From assembly GCF_002952775.1 (NCBI RefSeq), contig NZ_CP025066.1, forward strand, positions 2,418,001 through 2,482,000: a stretch of DNA of 64,000 bases, written 5' to 3'. The position numbers and the translations under genes were made by a program. This DNA is from Halalkaliarchaeum desulfuricum (lineage in GTDB: Archaea; Halobacteriota; Halobacteria; Halobacteriales; Haloferacaceae). Below are positions 36,207-45,202 of the stretch, piece after piece. How positions within the stretch are numbered: position 1 is the first letter of the stretch; each line of letters starts with the position of its first letter. Under the pieces are notes generated by a model. It did not search any database, was not told the origin of the DNA, and saw nothing but the letters and a program-made list of their open reading frames with translations.

Positions 36207-36535
36207 CTGGCGTGTTTCAGGTCCGGGGCCGATCCGAATTCGTCGATGGTCGACTGGGGTTGCCCATATTCACCCCGCTTTTCGCCACGGAGGGTTCCCC
36301 CACGTGTTGCTGCGCTGCAACCGAACTTCGGTATGTCGCTATATTTTGTATCTATTTATGAATGACTGCATGCAGCGTTATGAAGGACTGCATGCAGCGG
36401 TATCGCGGATTCCCTGGAACTCCCGAGCATCTTTGGGGAGCGTTGCTTGCAGCAAGGGACGAACGGAACTCGTGTACTGAAGTGGAACGATTGCGAACGG
36501 GAGACTCATGAGGATCGAAAGGTGAGCAGCTACTA
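36207..36535. other. Divergent promoter region with two palindromes
   Basis: This 329-base gap separates the divergent DASS and MFS transporters. It contains the pair of CTGCATGCAG palindromes listed separately and an AT-rich stretch (TATATTTTGTATCTATTTATG) just before them that can serve as TATA box. No protein-like frame is seen. Confidence 0.45.
36364..36399. promoter_or_regulatory. Putative operator: two copies of GACTGCATGCAGCG
   Basis: The 14-base sequence GACTGCATGCAGCG occurs at 36364-36377 and again at 36386-36399, exactly 22 bases apart. Each copy contains the 10-base perfect palindrome CTGCATGCAG. A two-turn spacing places both on one face of the helix, as expected for cooperative binding of a dimeric regulator. 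It follows a TATA-like stretch between two divergent transporter genes. Confidence 0.6.
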
Positions 36536-37813
36536 ATGGGGAATCTCTTCGGCGTGAACCCACAGGTGCTGGCGCTCGCGCTCGCCCGGATGTCCGAATC
36601 CGTCGGCAACTCGTTTCTGATCGTCGTATTGCCGCTTTTCATCGCGAGCGATTTCGTCACTGGGGGCACGTTCGGGCTGACCGAAGTGGCGATCACGGGG
36701 ATCGTCCTCTCGCTTTTCGGCTTCGTCAACAGCCCGTTGCAGCCGTTCACCGGCAGACTCTCCGACCGCACCGGCCGACGGAAAATCTACGTGCTGTTCG
36801 GTCTGGCCGTCCTCGCCGCCGCGAGCTTCTCGTACTCGTTCGTATCCGAGTACTGGCACCTGCTCGGCCTTCGGGTTCTCCAGGGTGTCGCCGGCGCGTT
36901 CATCATTCCGACGACGGTCGCACTCGTCAACGACCTCGCAGCCGAGACGAACCGCGGCGGGAACATGGGTACGTACAACACGTTCCGGCTGGTGGGGTTC
37001 GGAGTCGGGCCGGTAGCGGCCGGAGCTGTCGTCGCCGCCGGACCGTACACCCTCCAGTTCGGTTCGGTGAACGCACAGATCTCCGGGTTCGACGCCACGT
37101 TCTACTTCGCCGCCTTCACCGCGATCCTGGCGCTGTTTCTCGTGCTCGTTCTCATCGACGACCCCGACATCGAACCGGCCGATCCGGACGACGACGACGC
37201 GAGTCTGGCGATATTCGATCCAGCGGGGAAACACACGCTCGATCCGGTGTTCACGCTGAGCGTGATCTCCTTTTTCATGGCCATCGGCATCGCCGTCTTC
37301 GCGACTCTGGGGGACCTCATCAACACCAGGCTCGACCAGGGGCCGACGATGTTCGGGCTCCAGTTCGCGGCGTTCGTGCTGGCCCAGATCTTCCTGCAGA
37401 TGCCCATCGGTCGCGCCACGGACTTCTACGGCCGCAAGCGGTTCATCGTCCTCGGGATGGCACTTTTGGTCCCGACGACGGCCGCCCAGGGGTTCGTCCT
37501 CGACTCATGGATCATGTTCGGGGCGCGGTTCGCCCAGGGGGTCGCCGGGGCGATGGTGTTCGCGCCTGCGCTGGCGCTGGCCGGCGATCTGGCGAGCGAG
37601 ACCACATCGGGAACCACGCTGTCGGCGCTGACGATGGCGTTCGGGTTCGGCGTCGCCGCGGGACCGCTCCTTTCCGGGTTCCTCGTGGAATTCGGGTTCC
37701 ACGTTCCGTTTACGCTGGCGGCGCTTCTGGCCGGAATCGGGATGGTGCTCGTCTACTCCCAGGTCGAGGAGGTTCGAACGCCAAACCGCCGTGCTGCCCC
37801 GGCTGACGCGTAG
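36536..37813 (+). CDS. MFS transporter
   Basis: The 425-residue protein has 12 predicted helices. The MFS motif is clear in the first half as LQPFTGRLSDRTGRRKIYVLFG and repeated as MPIGRATDFYGRKRFIVLG in the second. RVLQGVAGAFIIP and RFAQGVAGAMVFAP are the matching helix motifs of the two halves. It resembles multidrug-type 12-TM exporters. The substrate is unknown. Confidence 0.88.
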   Translation: MGNLFGVNPQVLALALARMSESVGNSFLIVVLPLFIASDFVTGGTFGLTEVAITGIVLSLFGFVNSPLQPFTGRLSDRTGRRKIYVLFGLAVLAAASFSYSFVSEYWHLLGLRVLQGVAGAFIIPTTVALVNDLAAETNRGGNMGTYNTFRLVGFGVGPVAAGAVVAAGPYTLQFGSVNAQISGFDATFYFAAFTAILALFLVLVLIDDPDIEPADPDDDDASLAIFDPAGKHTLDPVFTLSVISFFMAIGIAVFATLGDLINTRLDQGPTMFGLQFAAFVLAQIFLQMPIGRATDFYGRKRFIVLGMALLVPTTAAQGFVLDSWIMFGARFAQGVAGAMVFAPALALAGDLASETTSGTTLSALTMAFGFGVAAGPLLSGFLVEFGFHVPFTLAALLAGIGMVLVYSQVEEVRTPNRRAAPADA

Positions 37814-37851
37814 CTGCCGACATTCTGGAGAAATCGAGCGGGATGAGAATC

Positions 37852-38316
37852 TTAACTGACGTCGACGACTTCGAACTCGAACTCGATAGTCTCGCCCGCA
37901 AGCTCGTGGTTGAAGTCGATTTCGACGCGTTCCTCGTCGACGCTTGTTATCTCGCCGACTCCGCCGTTTTTACTCCGGATGTAGGCACCCTCTTCCGGCT
38001 CCTGCCCGATAGTCTGGACGAACTGCGCCCTCGGGAACCTTCGGATGTTGTCCTCGCTCCACTGGTAGGCCTTCTCCGGTGGGAGCTCGACGGTTGCTGT
38101 CTCGCCTTCGTCCATGCCGATGAGCGCTTCCTCGAGGCCTTCGATGATCTCCCCAGCGCCGATTTCGACGGTGAGTGGGCTGTACTCCCGGTCGGATCCG
38201 TCCTCGTCGAGTCCGGCGTCGACGGCGACGGATTCGTGGGTCGTGTCGAACACGGAGCCGTCGTCCATACGGCCGGTGTACTCGATGGTAACCGAGTCGC
38301 CAGTTTCGATAGTCAC
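37852..38316 (-). CDS. FKBP-type (SlyD-like) peptidyl-prolyl isomerase
   Basis: The 154-residue protein has the FKBP domain (VTIEYTGRMDDGSVFDTT, PLTVEIGAGEIIEGLEEALIGM) interrupted after KAYQW by the insert-in-flap chaperone domain. The barrel resumes with the segment ending FEFEVVDV. This is the archaeal SlyD/FKBP26-like architecture for proline isomerisation and folding. The GTG at 38316 is chosen because a TATA element (GGCTTATAC, about 38338-38346) lies at the right distance for a leaderless message. Confidence 0.9.
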   Translation of the reverse strand: MTIETGDSVTIEYTGRMDDGSVFDTTHESVAVDAGLDEDGSDREYSPLTVEIGAGEIIEGLEEALIGMDEGETATVELPPEKAYQWSEDNIRRFPRAQFVQTIGQEPEEGAYIRSKNGGVGEITSVDEERVEIDFNHELAGETIEFEFEVVDVS

Positions 38317-38555
38317 ACGCGAAAGTGTCGCCACCGCAGTATAAGCCTTGAGATCCGTTCGGCCGGCCCGGAAACGACGACCCGCACGACCCGACATAGT
38401 TAGGAGTAGCTAGTTTTCCGGGATCCCTCGTAGATCGTTCCGGAACGGATGACTGTCTGCGAGAACACTCGATTCGGCCTCGGCTGCATACACGACGCGT
38501 TTCGAACGCGGCGAACTGGACCATCGAACAGAGCCACGCGAGCGGAGGACCTGCG

Positions 38556-40841
38556 GTGCCGACTGGACTGAAACGGGATCTCGGACTGGGAGAAACGTTT
38601 GCGATCGCGGTGGGTGCGATGATCGGTTCCGGGATCTTCATCCTTCCCGGGATCGCGTGGGTGTTCGCGGACGCAGCGGCGGTGCTCGCGTTCGTCCTCG
38701 CCGCGGTGCTCGTGATGCCTGCGGCGCTGGCTGTCGCGGAGATGTCGACGGCGATCCCCGAAGACGGGGGGCCGTATCTCTACGTGGAGCGCAGCATGGG
38801 GCCGCTCCTGGGAACGATCGCGGGCGCCGGAACCTGGCTCATGCTCTCGTTGAAGAGTGCGCTCGCGCTCGTCGGTGGCGTCCCGTATCTCGTCTACGCC
38901 TCCCCGACTCTCGGGGAGTTCGTGATCCATCTCGCGGTCGGTCTCGCGATCGTCTTCACCGTCGTCAACCTGGTGAGCGCAGAAGGATCCGGAAAATTGC
39001 AGTTCGTAATCGTCGTGGTATTGCTTGCGATCCTCGGCTGGCTGATCTTCGGAAGCCTCCCGGAGATAGATCCCGGCCGAACCGTCGGGGCGTTCGATCC
39101 GACGACCGCCGGAATCCTCCCGGCGACCGCGATCGTATTTATTTCGTATGCCGGACTGACGAAGATCGGAGCGGTCGCCGAGGAGGTCAAGGAGCCGGGA
39201 CGGAACTTGCCGCTCGCGATCGTCGGTGCGCTCGTGTTCGTCACGATCGCCTACGCGACTATTGTGTACGTGACGATCGGGGTGCTCGACGTGTCGGCTG
39301 CGATCGCCGCGGAGGGGCCGGCGTCGCTGTCGGCCGACGGAGAAGGACCCATCATCGCGCTGGCCGCCGAGGCGGCGATCGGCGACGTCGCTGCACTCGC
39401 GATCGTCGTCGCCGCGATCATGGCCCTCGCGTCGACGGCAAACGCCGGCCTGCTCGCCGCCTCGCGGTTCCCCCTGGCGATGGCTCGGGACGGGATCGCG
39501 CCGCCGTCGCTCGAGACTGTGAGCGAACAGTTCGCCACCCCGATCAACGCTGTGGCGCTCACTGGGGGAGTGCTCCTCGTGATGGTGACGGTGTTCCCGA
39601 TCCAGCGGGTCGCCGAGTTCGGGAGCGCCTTCCAGATCCTCGTGTTCGTGCTGTTGAACGTCGCGCTGGTCGGATTCAGGGAGGGCGCAGCCGGTCCCGG
39701 GTACGATCCGGCGTTCGAGACGCCGATGTATCCGTGGATGCCGATCTTCGGAATACTCGGCGGGGTACTGGTGCTTTCGTATATGTCTCCCGTGGCCATC
39801 CTCGGTGCAGTAGGGATCGCGGCACTCTCCGGTCTCTGGTACGTGGGCTACGTGCGGTATTATCGTGGGGGGCTCGACCGGGAAAGCGCCGCTCGGGCCG
39901 GCGTGCGCGAAGGTGTAAGCGAGCGAGCCGTCGCCCGGACCCGGGAGCTTTTCGAGGCGACCGAGCAGTACGACGTGCTCGTTGGAATCACCGAACAGAC
40001 CTCGAACCGAGCCAAGCGTGACATGGTCGGGATCGCGTCGGATCTCGGCCGGATACGGTCGACGACAGTTTCAGTCGTGGAGTTCGTCGACGTACCACAC
40101 CACGTTTTTCCGACCCACCACTCCGACGTGGTGAGCGGAGAGCGGCCTGACTGGCTCGACGACGTGGGAGGAACGGATCGAAAGTGGGCCCTGAACGGTT
40201 CCACGAACACCGGACTCGAATACCGGAAAGTCGACACCGAAGACCACAAAGAAGCAATCGTCGATTACGTCAAATTCACTGGAACTGATCTTCTGTTCAT
40301 CGAACGGCGGGCCGAAGAGGGGTTCCGGTGGCTGTTCGGCGATCGCGAGACGGAGTGGATTCTCAAGAACACACCGTCCGCCGTGGCTGTCGTCGAGGAC
40401 AGGGGATTCGACAGTATCGAGGAGATCTCGGTCGTTACGACACGGGGGACGTATGACCCGTTCAAGCTGTTGATTGCCGACGCGATCGCCGAGGAAACCG
40501 GCGCCGAAATAGATCTCCTTCGGGCGTTGCCAGCGGACGTGGCCGAATCGAGACGAGAGCGCGTCGAGCAGTATCACAGTGAACTGCTTCGGATCTGTAC
40601 CGTTCCGGGCCGCTCGACAGTTCTCGAGACAGACGACACGATCGGAGATCTCGCACGGTTCATCGGGGACGCGGATCTGCTCGTCACCACTGCCGGCCGG
40701 ACGGGGAGCGCTGCCCGACTGTTCGGACAGCCCGAGAGTCAACTGATCGAAGCCGTCGACTGCTCCGCGATCGGTGTCCAGGCCGACGAGGCGCGCCACA
40801 GGGGACTCGTCGAACGGATCGTCATGGAGCATCTTTTTTAG
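38556..40841 (+). CDS. APC-family amino acid permease fused to a UspA-like domain
   Basis: The 761-residue protein joins a 12-helix amino acid-polyamine-organocation permease (residues 1 to about 425) to a cytoplasmic region with tandem UspA-like domains (about 460-761). The permease begins with LGLGETFAIAVGAMIGSGIFILPG. The start is a GTG preceded by GCGGAGGA. Permease-Usp fusions are common in haloarchaea and are thought to sense nucleotide or stress state. Transport substrate unknown. Confidence 0.88.
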   Translation: MPTGLKRDLGLGETFAIAVGAMIGSGIFILPGIAWVFADAAAVLAFVLAAVLVMPAALAVAEMSTAIPEDGGPYLYVERSMGPLLGTIAGAGTWLMLSLKSALALVGGVPYLVYASPTLGEFVIHLAVGLAIVFTVVNLVSAEGSGKLQFVIVVVLLAILGWLIFGSLPEIDPGRTVGAFDPTTAGILPATAIVFISYAGLTKIGAVAEEVKEPGRNLPLAIVGALVFVTIAYATIVYVTIGVLDVSAAIAAEGPASLSADGEGPIIALAAEAAIGDVAALAIVVAAIMALASTANAGLLAASRFPLAMARDGIAPPSLETVSEQFATPINAVALTGGVLLVMVTVFPIQRVAEFGSAFQILVFVLLNVALVGFREGAAGPGYDPAFETPMYPWMPIFGILGGVLVLSYMSPVAILGAVGIAALSGLWYVGYVRYYRGGLDRESAARAGVREGVSERAVARTRELFEATEQYDVLVGITEQTSNRAKRDMVGIASDLGRIRSTTVSVVEFVDVPHHVFPTHHSDVVSGERPDWLDDVGGTDRKWALNGSTNTGLEYRKVDTEDHKEAIVDYVKFTGTDLLFIERRAEEGFRWLFGDRETEWILKNTPSAVAVVEDRGFDSIEEISVVTTRGTYDPFKLLIADAIAEETGAEIDLLRALPADVAESRRERVEQYHSELLRICTVPGRSTVLETDDTIGDLARFIGDADLLVTTAGRTGSAARLFGQPESQLIEAVDCSAIGVQADEARHRGLVERIVMEHLF

Positions 40842-40879
40842 CTAAACCTTTTAAGTAAACGCCGGTTCCGATCTCGCAT

Positions 40880-41185
40880 ATGCCGACAGCGTACGTCACA
40901 GCCCCGCCGGAGTCTGCCGAGGAACTGGCTTCGTTTCTGGTGGAGGAACGCCTGGCCGCCTGCGTCAATGTGGTCGACTGTCGATCGACCTACAGGTGGG
41001 AGGGCGATCTGTACGATGGTGACGAAGAGGTGATCCTGTTTGTAAAAACCACTGCCGAACGGTACCCGGAACTGAAAGAGCGCCTCGTGGAGCGACACCC
41101 GAACGAGGTACCGTGCATCGAGCGATTCGACGAGACGGACGTGTTCGAGCCGTTCGCCGAGTGGATCGAAACCGAGGTAAAGTAG
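40880..41185 (+). CDS. cutA: CutA1 divalent-cation tolerance protein
   Basis: The 101-residue protein is a typical trimeric CutA1 with the blocks LVEERLAACVNVV, STYRWEGDLYDGDEEVILFVKTT and HPNEVPCIERF. The family is widespread and was named for copper tolerance in E. coli, but its exact role is unsettled. TTTTAAGTAAA about 25 bases before the start is the likely TATA box. Confidence 0.95.
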   Translation: MPTAYVTAPPESAEELASFLVEERLAACVNVVDCRSTYRWEGDLYDGDEEVILFVKTTAERYPELKERLVERHPNEVPCIERFDETDVFEPFAEWIETEVK

Positions 41186-41250
41186 CTCGAAACCGATGTG
41201 GAGGAGGCCAGAGAACCGAGCCGGAGTAGCTCAGATCCTCTCCGGCGGCG

Positions 41251-42015
41251 TCAGGCTCCAGCAGTGAGCCCGCCGTCGACGACGAGGTTGTGTCCCGTGA
41301 CGTAGGCGGCCTCGTCGCTCGCCAGGAACAGCGCGACGTCGGCGACGTCCTCCGGCGTTCCGTCCCGTTGGAGCGGGATCGTCTCCGTCATCGTTCCGGC
41401 GACCTCCTCGTCTTCGGTGGTCATCGCAGTCTCGATAATGCCGGGGTTGATCGCGTTGACTCTGATCCCGTCGGGGCCCAGTTCCATCGCGAGCTCCCGT
41501 GTCACGTTGGCGACGCCCCCCTTCGAGGCGCAGTACAGCGACGAATCGTCGAACCCGTTGAGTCCGGCGATCGACGACAGGTTGACGATCGCTCCGCCGT
41601 CGTCCTGTTCGCGCATCACTTCGGCGGCGAGTTTGCTCCCGAAGATGACGCCTTTGAGGTTGATATCCATCAACCAGTCGTAATCCTCCTCGTCGACCTC
41701 CGAGATCGACTGCATTCCCGGGAACACACCCGCGTTGTTCACCATCACGTCGAGCGATCCGAACGCCTCGACGGTCTCGTCGACCGCCCGTTGCAGGTCG
41801 TCGACGCTGCTCACGTCCGTCTCGACGAACTGTGCCTCACCGCCGCGTTCTTCGATGAGTTCGTGTGTGGGCGTTCCACCCTCCCGCGGTTCTTCGCGGA
41901 TGTCTGCAACCGTGACGCTTGCACCCTCGTTTGCGAACGTGAGTGCGATCTCGCGGCCGTTCCCGGACGATGCTCCAGTTATCAATGTGGCTTGTCCTGA
42001 AAGTCGTTCTGTCAT
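41251..42015 (-). CDS. Short-chain dehydrogenase/reductase (SDR)
   Basis: The 254-residue protein is a classical SDR. The cofactor motif is TGASSGNGREIA, with NNAGVFPG, the catalytic Ser in NLSSIAGL, and YCASK as the YxxxK pair. The closing VTGHNLVVDGG is standard. D at the end of strand 2 (VADIREEP) suggests NAD(H). The substrate is unknown. The ATG at 42015 begins MTERLSGQ; upstream codons look non-coding. Confidence 0.92.
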   Translation of the reverse strand: MTERLSGQATLITGASSGNGREIALTFANEGASVTVADIREEPREGGTPTHELIEERGGEAQFVETDVSSVDDLQRAVDETVEAFGSLDVMVNNAGVFPGMQSISEVDEEDYDWLMDINLKGVIFGSKLAAEVMREQDDGGAIVNLSSIAGLNGFDDSSLYCASKGGVANVTRELAMELGPDGIRVNAINPGIIETAMTTEDEEVAGTMTETIPLQRDGTPEDVADVALFLASDEAAYVTGHNLVVDGGLTAGA

Positions 42016-42152
42016 GGCACACCTCACTGAATAATGGTACCGTAACACAATCAGCAGTTTCCCTTCCTATTCGGGATATTGACTAGTCGAGAACTGAATC
42101 CCGGTTTCCGTTGAACTAGCTCCTCCGGGTCGGGATGTTGTCTGTGAACGCC

Positions 42153-42941
42153 TCACACACGCATTCCGATCGGGAACACGTACAGGGGACGTTCGTCCTC
42201 GGATGCACCGATCACCTCCCGGACGGCGCCGTCGCTGAAGGCGCCGATCGCGACGGTCGCCAGATCGAGCGTCTCGGTCTGGAGGTAGAGGTTCTGACCG
42301 ACGTGACCGGCCTCCATTGGTACGTACCGTTGCTTTCCTCGTTGGCCGTACCGGTCGGTGGTTCGCTCGTCGACCGCACAGATGACGACGTCGATCGCTG
42401 CCGTTTCGACGGGCCGTTGATCTGCGGCAGCAGACCGAAGCTCCGCCTGGACACTGCCAGGTTTATGGAACTCCAGCCGATGCTCATCCGGGAGATATCG
42501 GTACACTCCTGGATCGAGTCCCTCGACGCCGGGCTGTCCGATGACCACGTACAGTTCCAGCGGGTACTGTGCACCTGCGCTGGGAGCTGTTCGGTACCCT
42601 CTAGCGTCGGTGATCCCCTGTGCCGCCCAGAGCAACTGGGACAGTTGTTCGGTCTCGAGCGGTTCGTCGCCGAACTCCCGACGGGATCTTCGGTTCTCCA
42701 GGGCCCGCTCGACGGAGACGTCACCGTCGGTCACGGTTCCGGGCAACGAAACCGTCTCCCCGGGAGCGAGTTCGGCAACGCCGACGGGATCGTCGGATCG
42801 GTCGTCGTCCGTATCGGTCGGAGCAGTCTGGTCCCTGTGGAGCACACCGAACCCACTGTGTGCCAGATCGGCGACCACCACCGCGCCGACGAGTCCGATC
42901 ACACCGACGACTGCTCGACGCGGAAGGGATTTCGGCTCCAT
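42153..42941 (-). CDS. SagB/ThcOx-type nitroreductase-fold dehydrogenase with membrane anchor
   Basis: The 262-residue protein begins with a basic segment and one transmembrane helix (about residues 8-28). A flavin-dependent nitroreductase domain follows, with ERALENRRSRREFGDEPLETEQLSQLLWAAQG, YRTAPSAGAQYPLELYVV, and a final GQNLYLQTETLDLATVAIGAF. This matches SagB/ThcOx dehydrogenases, which in bacteria oxidise azolines in peptides. Here no cyclodehydratase (YcaO) gene is nearby, so that role is not implied. Confidence 0.85.
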   Translation of the reverse strand: MEPKSLPRRAVVGVIGLVGAVVVADLAHSGFGVLHRDQTAPTDTDDDRSDDPVGVAELAPGETVSLPGTVTDGDVSVERALENRRSRREFGDEPLETEQLSQLLWAAQGITDARGYRTAPSAGAQYPLELYVVIGQPGVEGLDPGVYRYLPDEHRLEFHKPGSVQAELRSAAADQRPVETAAIDVVICAVDERTTDRYGQRGKQRYVPMEAGHVGQNLYLQTETLDLATVAIGAFSDGAVREVIGASEDERPLYVFPIGMRV

Positions 42942-43079
42942 GGCTGACCCATGGGATGGGTTCGCAAAAAATCGTGACACGGATTTTCGCTGCGCTGGAA
43001 GCCCAACCGGATTCGTCGGCGCTGCGACGCTCTCTCCCAGAAACGATGCCGATGGGAGATTGTCGACAGGTACGGAGCC

Positions 43080-44135
43080 TTATCCCTTTAAAAACTGTCG
43101 CGTTCGACCGAGCAGGGCATACTCCGCTTCCTGGAGATCCGCAACCGACGACGATCCGGTGGCAAACATCGCCGTCTGCAGTTCCGCCTCGAGATCCTCG
43201 ATCAGTTCGACGACCGCGTCGGTCCCGTCCCGGGCCGGTCCCAGGAACGGCTTCGCCAGCCCGCCGGCACGGGCACCCAGCGCGATCGCCTTGGCGATGT
43301 CGAGTCCCGACCTGACTCCGCCGCTGGCGACGACACACGAATGTTCGCGAGCCACCTCCAACGTGGATACCGCGGTCGGGATGCCCCACTCCCGAAATCG
43401 GGTACCCACGCGAGCCCGCCGGCGATCGCCGACGGCTGCCGCACGATAGGCCTCGACGCCGGACCACGTTGTTCCGCCCTTCCCGGCCACGTCAATCGCG
43501 TCGACCCCCGCGTCGGAGAGTTTCCGGGCCGTCCCGCGAGAAATCCCGCTTCCCGTCTCCTTGACGATCACGGGGACGCTCAATCCGTCCGCTACCGCCT
43601 CGATCGCCGACAGACAGCCCCGAGCGTCGACGTCTCCCTCCGGCTGGGCGGCCTCCTGCAGGAAGTTGAGATGGATCGCCATCGCGTCGGCGTCGATCAT
43701 CTCGACGGCGCGTTCGACCCCCTCGACGCCGTATTCGGACAGCTGCGCCGCGCCGATGTTTCCATAGATAAACGCGTCCGGGGCGGCTTCCCTGACGACG
43801 GTAAACGACTCCAGGAGTTCCTCGTCGTCGGATTCGAGACCGGCGCGTTGGCTGCCGACACCCATCGCGATCCCCGTCCGTTCGGCCGCCGCCGATAGCG
43901 ACCGGTTGATCTCGGTGGTGTTCGGGTGGCCGCCGGTCATGCTCTCGATCACGATCGGACTCGAGAGCTCCCTGCCGCAGAGCTCGACGCAGGTGTCGAT
44001 CCCCTCCCGGTGTAGTTCCGGCAGCGCCTCGTGAATCAGCTGTACGTCATCGAAACCGCTACGGGCCGTCTCGACGTCCTCTTCGAGAATGATCTCGATG
44101 TGGTCGTCCTTGCGATCGGAAGTTTCGGGGGACAT
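43080..44135 (-). CDS. fni: Type 2 isopentenyl-diphosphate delta-isomerase
   Basis: The 351-residue FMN enzyme interconverts isopentenyl and dimethylallyl diphosphate for archaeal lipid synthesis. The N-terminal RKDDHIEI, the ESMTGGHP and [10 protein letters not shown] segments, and [14 protein letters not shown], with the catalytic Gln and Mg-binding Glu, are diagnostic. [17 protein letters not shown] near residue 270 binds the FMN phosphate. Length is normal. Confidence 0.96.
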   Translation of the reverse strand: MSPETSDRKDDHIEIILEEDVETARSGFDDVQLIHEALPELHREGIDTCVELCGRELSSPIVIESMTGGHPNTTEINRSLSAAAERTGIAMGVGSQRAGLESDDEELLESFTVVREAAPDAFIYGNIGAAQLSEYGVEGVERAVEMIDADAMAIHLNFLQEAAQPEGDVDARGCLSAIEAVADGLSVPVIVKETGSGISRGTARKLSDAGVDAIDVAGKGGTTWSGVEAYRAAAVGDRRRARVGTRFREWGIPTAVSTLEVAREHSCVVASGGVRSGLDIAKAIALGARAGGLAKPFLGPARDGTDAVVELIEDLEAELQTAMFATGSSSVADLQEAEYALLGRTRQFLKG

Positions 44136-44207
44136 TCTCTACAGTGGTGATCAGGAGTCTCCGGCTTCAACTGATCGGTTCGCGCCGGCATCCGACCGTC
44201 CGGAGAG

Positions 44208-45140
44208 TCACGAGTGGAGGTGAGTGGGCGGATCCCGGACCCGACCCGGAGTGGCCCGACGCTCGGACCGGCCGTCGAGCGTCTCGAAGTCGAAGTCGGC
44301 GAACTGCTCGGGGACCCGCTCTTCGGCCGCGTAGACGTACAGTGCGGTTTTCGTGATCGCCCAGATCGTCTGGCCGAGCAGATACGTTCCGACGAGCACG
44401 CCCCCGACCAGGAAGATCCCGAGCAGTATCCCGGCGGCGGGGAACAGCACGCCGAGACCGATCGCGAGCAGGATCGCGACGACGAGACCGACGATCCCGA
44501 TCACGACCTGGATGAGTGTCACACCCAGTCCGATGCCGATGCTTTCACCCCACGTGTCCCTGAACGTCTCCGCGCTCCGGGTGAACATTGACTTCACGGT
44601 GACTTCCTCGAACACGATCACCGGGACGATGAAGAATGTCGTGATCGTCCATCCGAACGCGAAGATCGACGAGAGAAGGCGGGCGAGTGCACTGTCCGAC
44701 TCCTCGAGCTTTTTGAGGATGACGCTGACTATCGCGGCGATCGCCGACCACACCAGGATCGGCCCTTTCCGGCGCCAGGCTGCACGCATGCTCTCGCCCA
44801 GCTGCGGCTCCTCCCCGTGGAACGTCTGATTGACGGCAAACACCAGCGACGCCGTAAAAAACGTCGCGAAGAACGTCGTCAGGAAGTACAGAAGAAACAG
44901 CACCACGATCTCCGCGCCGGACCCGAACAGGTTTGCGATCCACAGCGGAAGGAGAAACGCGATCCAGAACGCGAGCGTAGACAGCGCCCCCAACAGCGGA
45001 AAAACCAGCAGTTTCGGGTGATCCCTGACGACGCCGAGGCTGTCGCGCGACAGCTTGAGCCCCGTTTTGAACTTGCCGACGATTCCGGCGTTCCCACCGC
45101 CTCCCTTGCCCCCCGGTACGATCGACTGGTTGCGTGCCAT
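44208..45140 (-). CDS. DUF6159 family membrane protein
   Basis: The 310-residue protein starts with a Gly-rich stretch, followed by GLKLSRDSLGVVRDHPKLLVFPLLG, a signature I associate with DUF6159. It has about six hydrophobic segments, a conserved HGEEPQLGESMRAAWRRKGPI loop, and a hydrophilic tail with ALYVYAAEERVPEQF. The function is unknown. It is divergent from the AGE-family gene. Confidence 0.8.
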   Translation of the reverse strand: MARNQSIVPGGKGGGGNAGIVGKFKTGLKLSRDSLGVVRDHPKLLVFPLLGALSTLAFWIAFLLPLWIANLFGSGAEIVVLFLLYFLTTFFATFFTASLVFAVNQTFHGEEPQLGESMRAAWRRKGPILVWSAIAAIVSVILKKLEESDSALARLLSSIFAFGWTITTFFIVPVIVFEEVTVKSMFTRSAETFRDTWGESIGIGLGVTLIQVVIGIVGLVVAILLAIGLGVLFPAAGILLGIFLVGGVLVGTYLLGQTIWAITKTALYVYAAEERVPEQFADFDFETLDGRSERRATPGRVRDPPTHLHS

Positions 45141-45202
45141 GTGCGGTGACTCTCCGGTAAAGAGTATAAGCCTTAAGTGTATTCGCGGATACTGCTCTGG
45201 CG

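Noticed and set aside
42153-42941. A RiPP (azoline peptide) cluster around the SagB-like gene
   Set aside because: No YcaO cyclodehydratase, precursor peptide or exporter of that type is adjacent. The neighbours are an SDR and fni.
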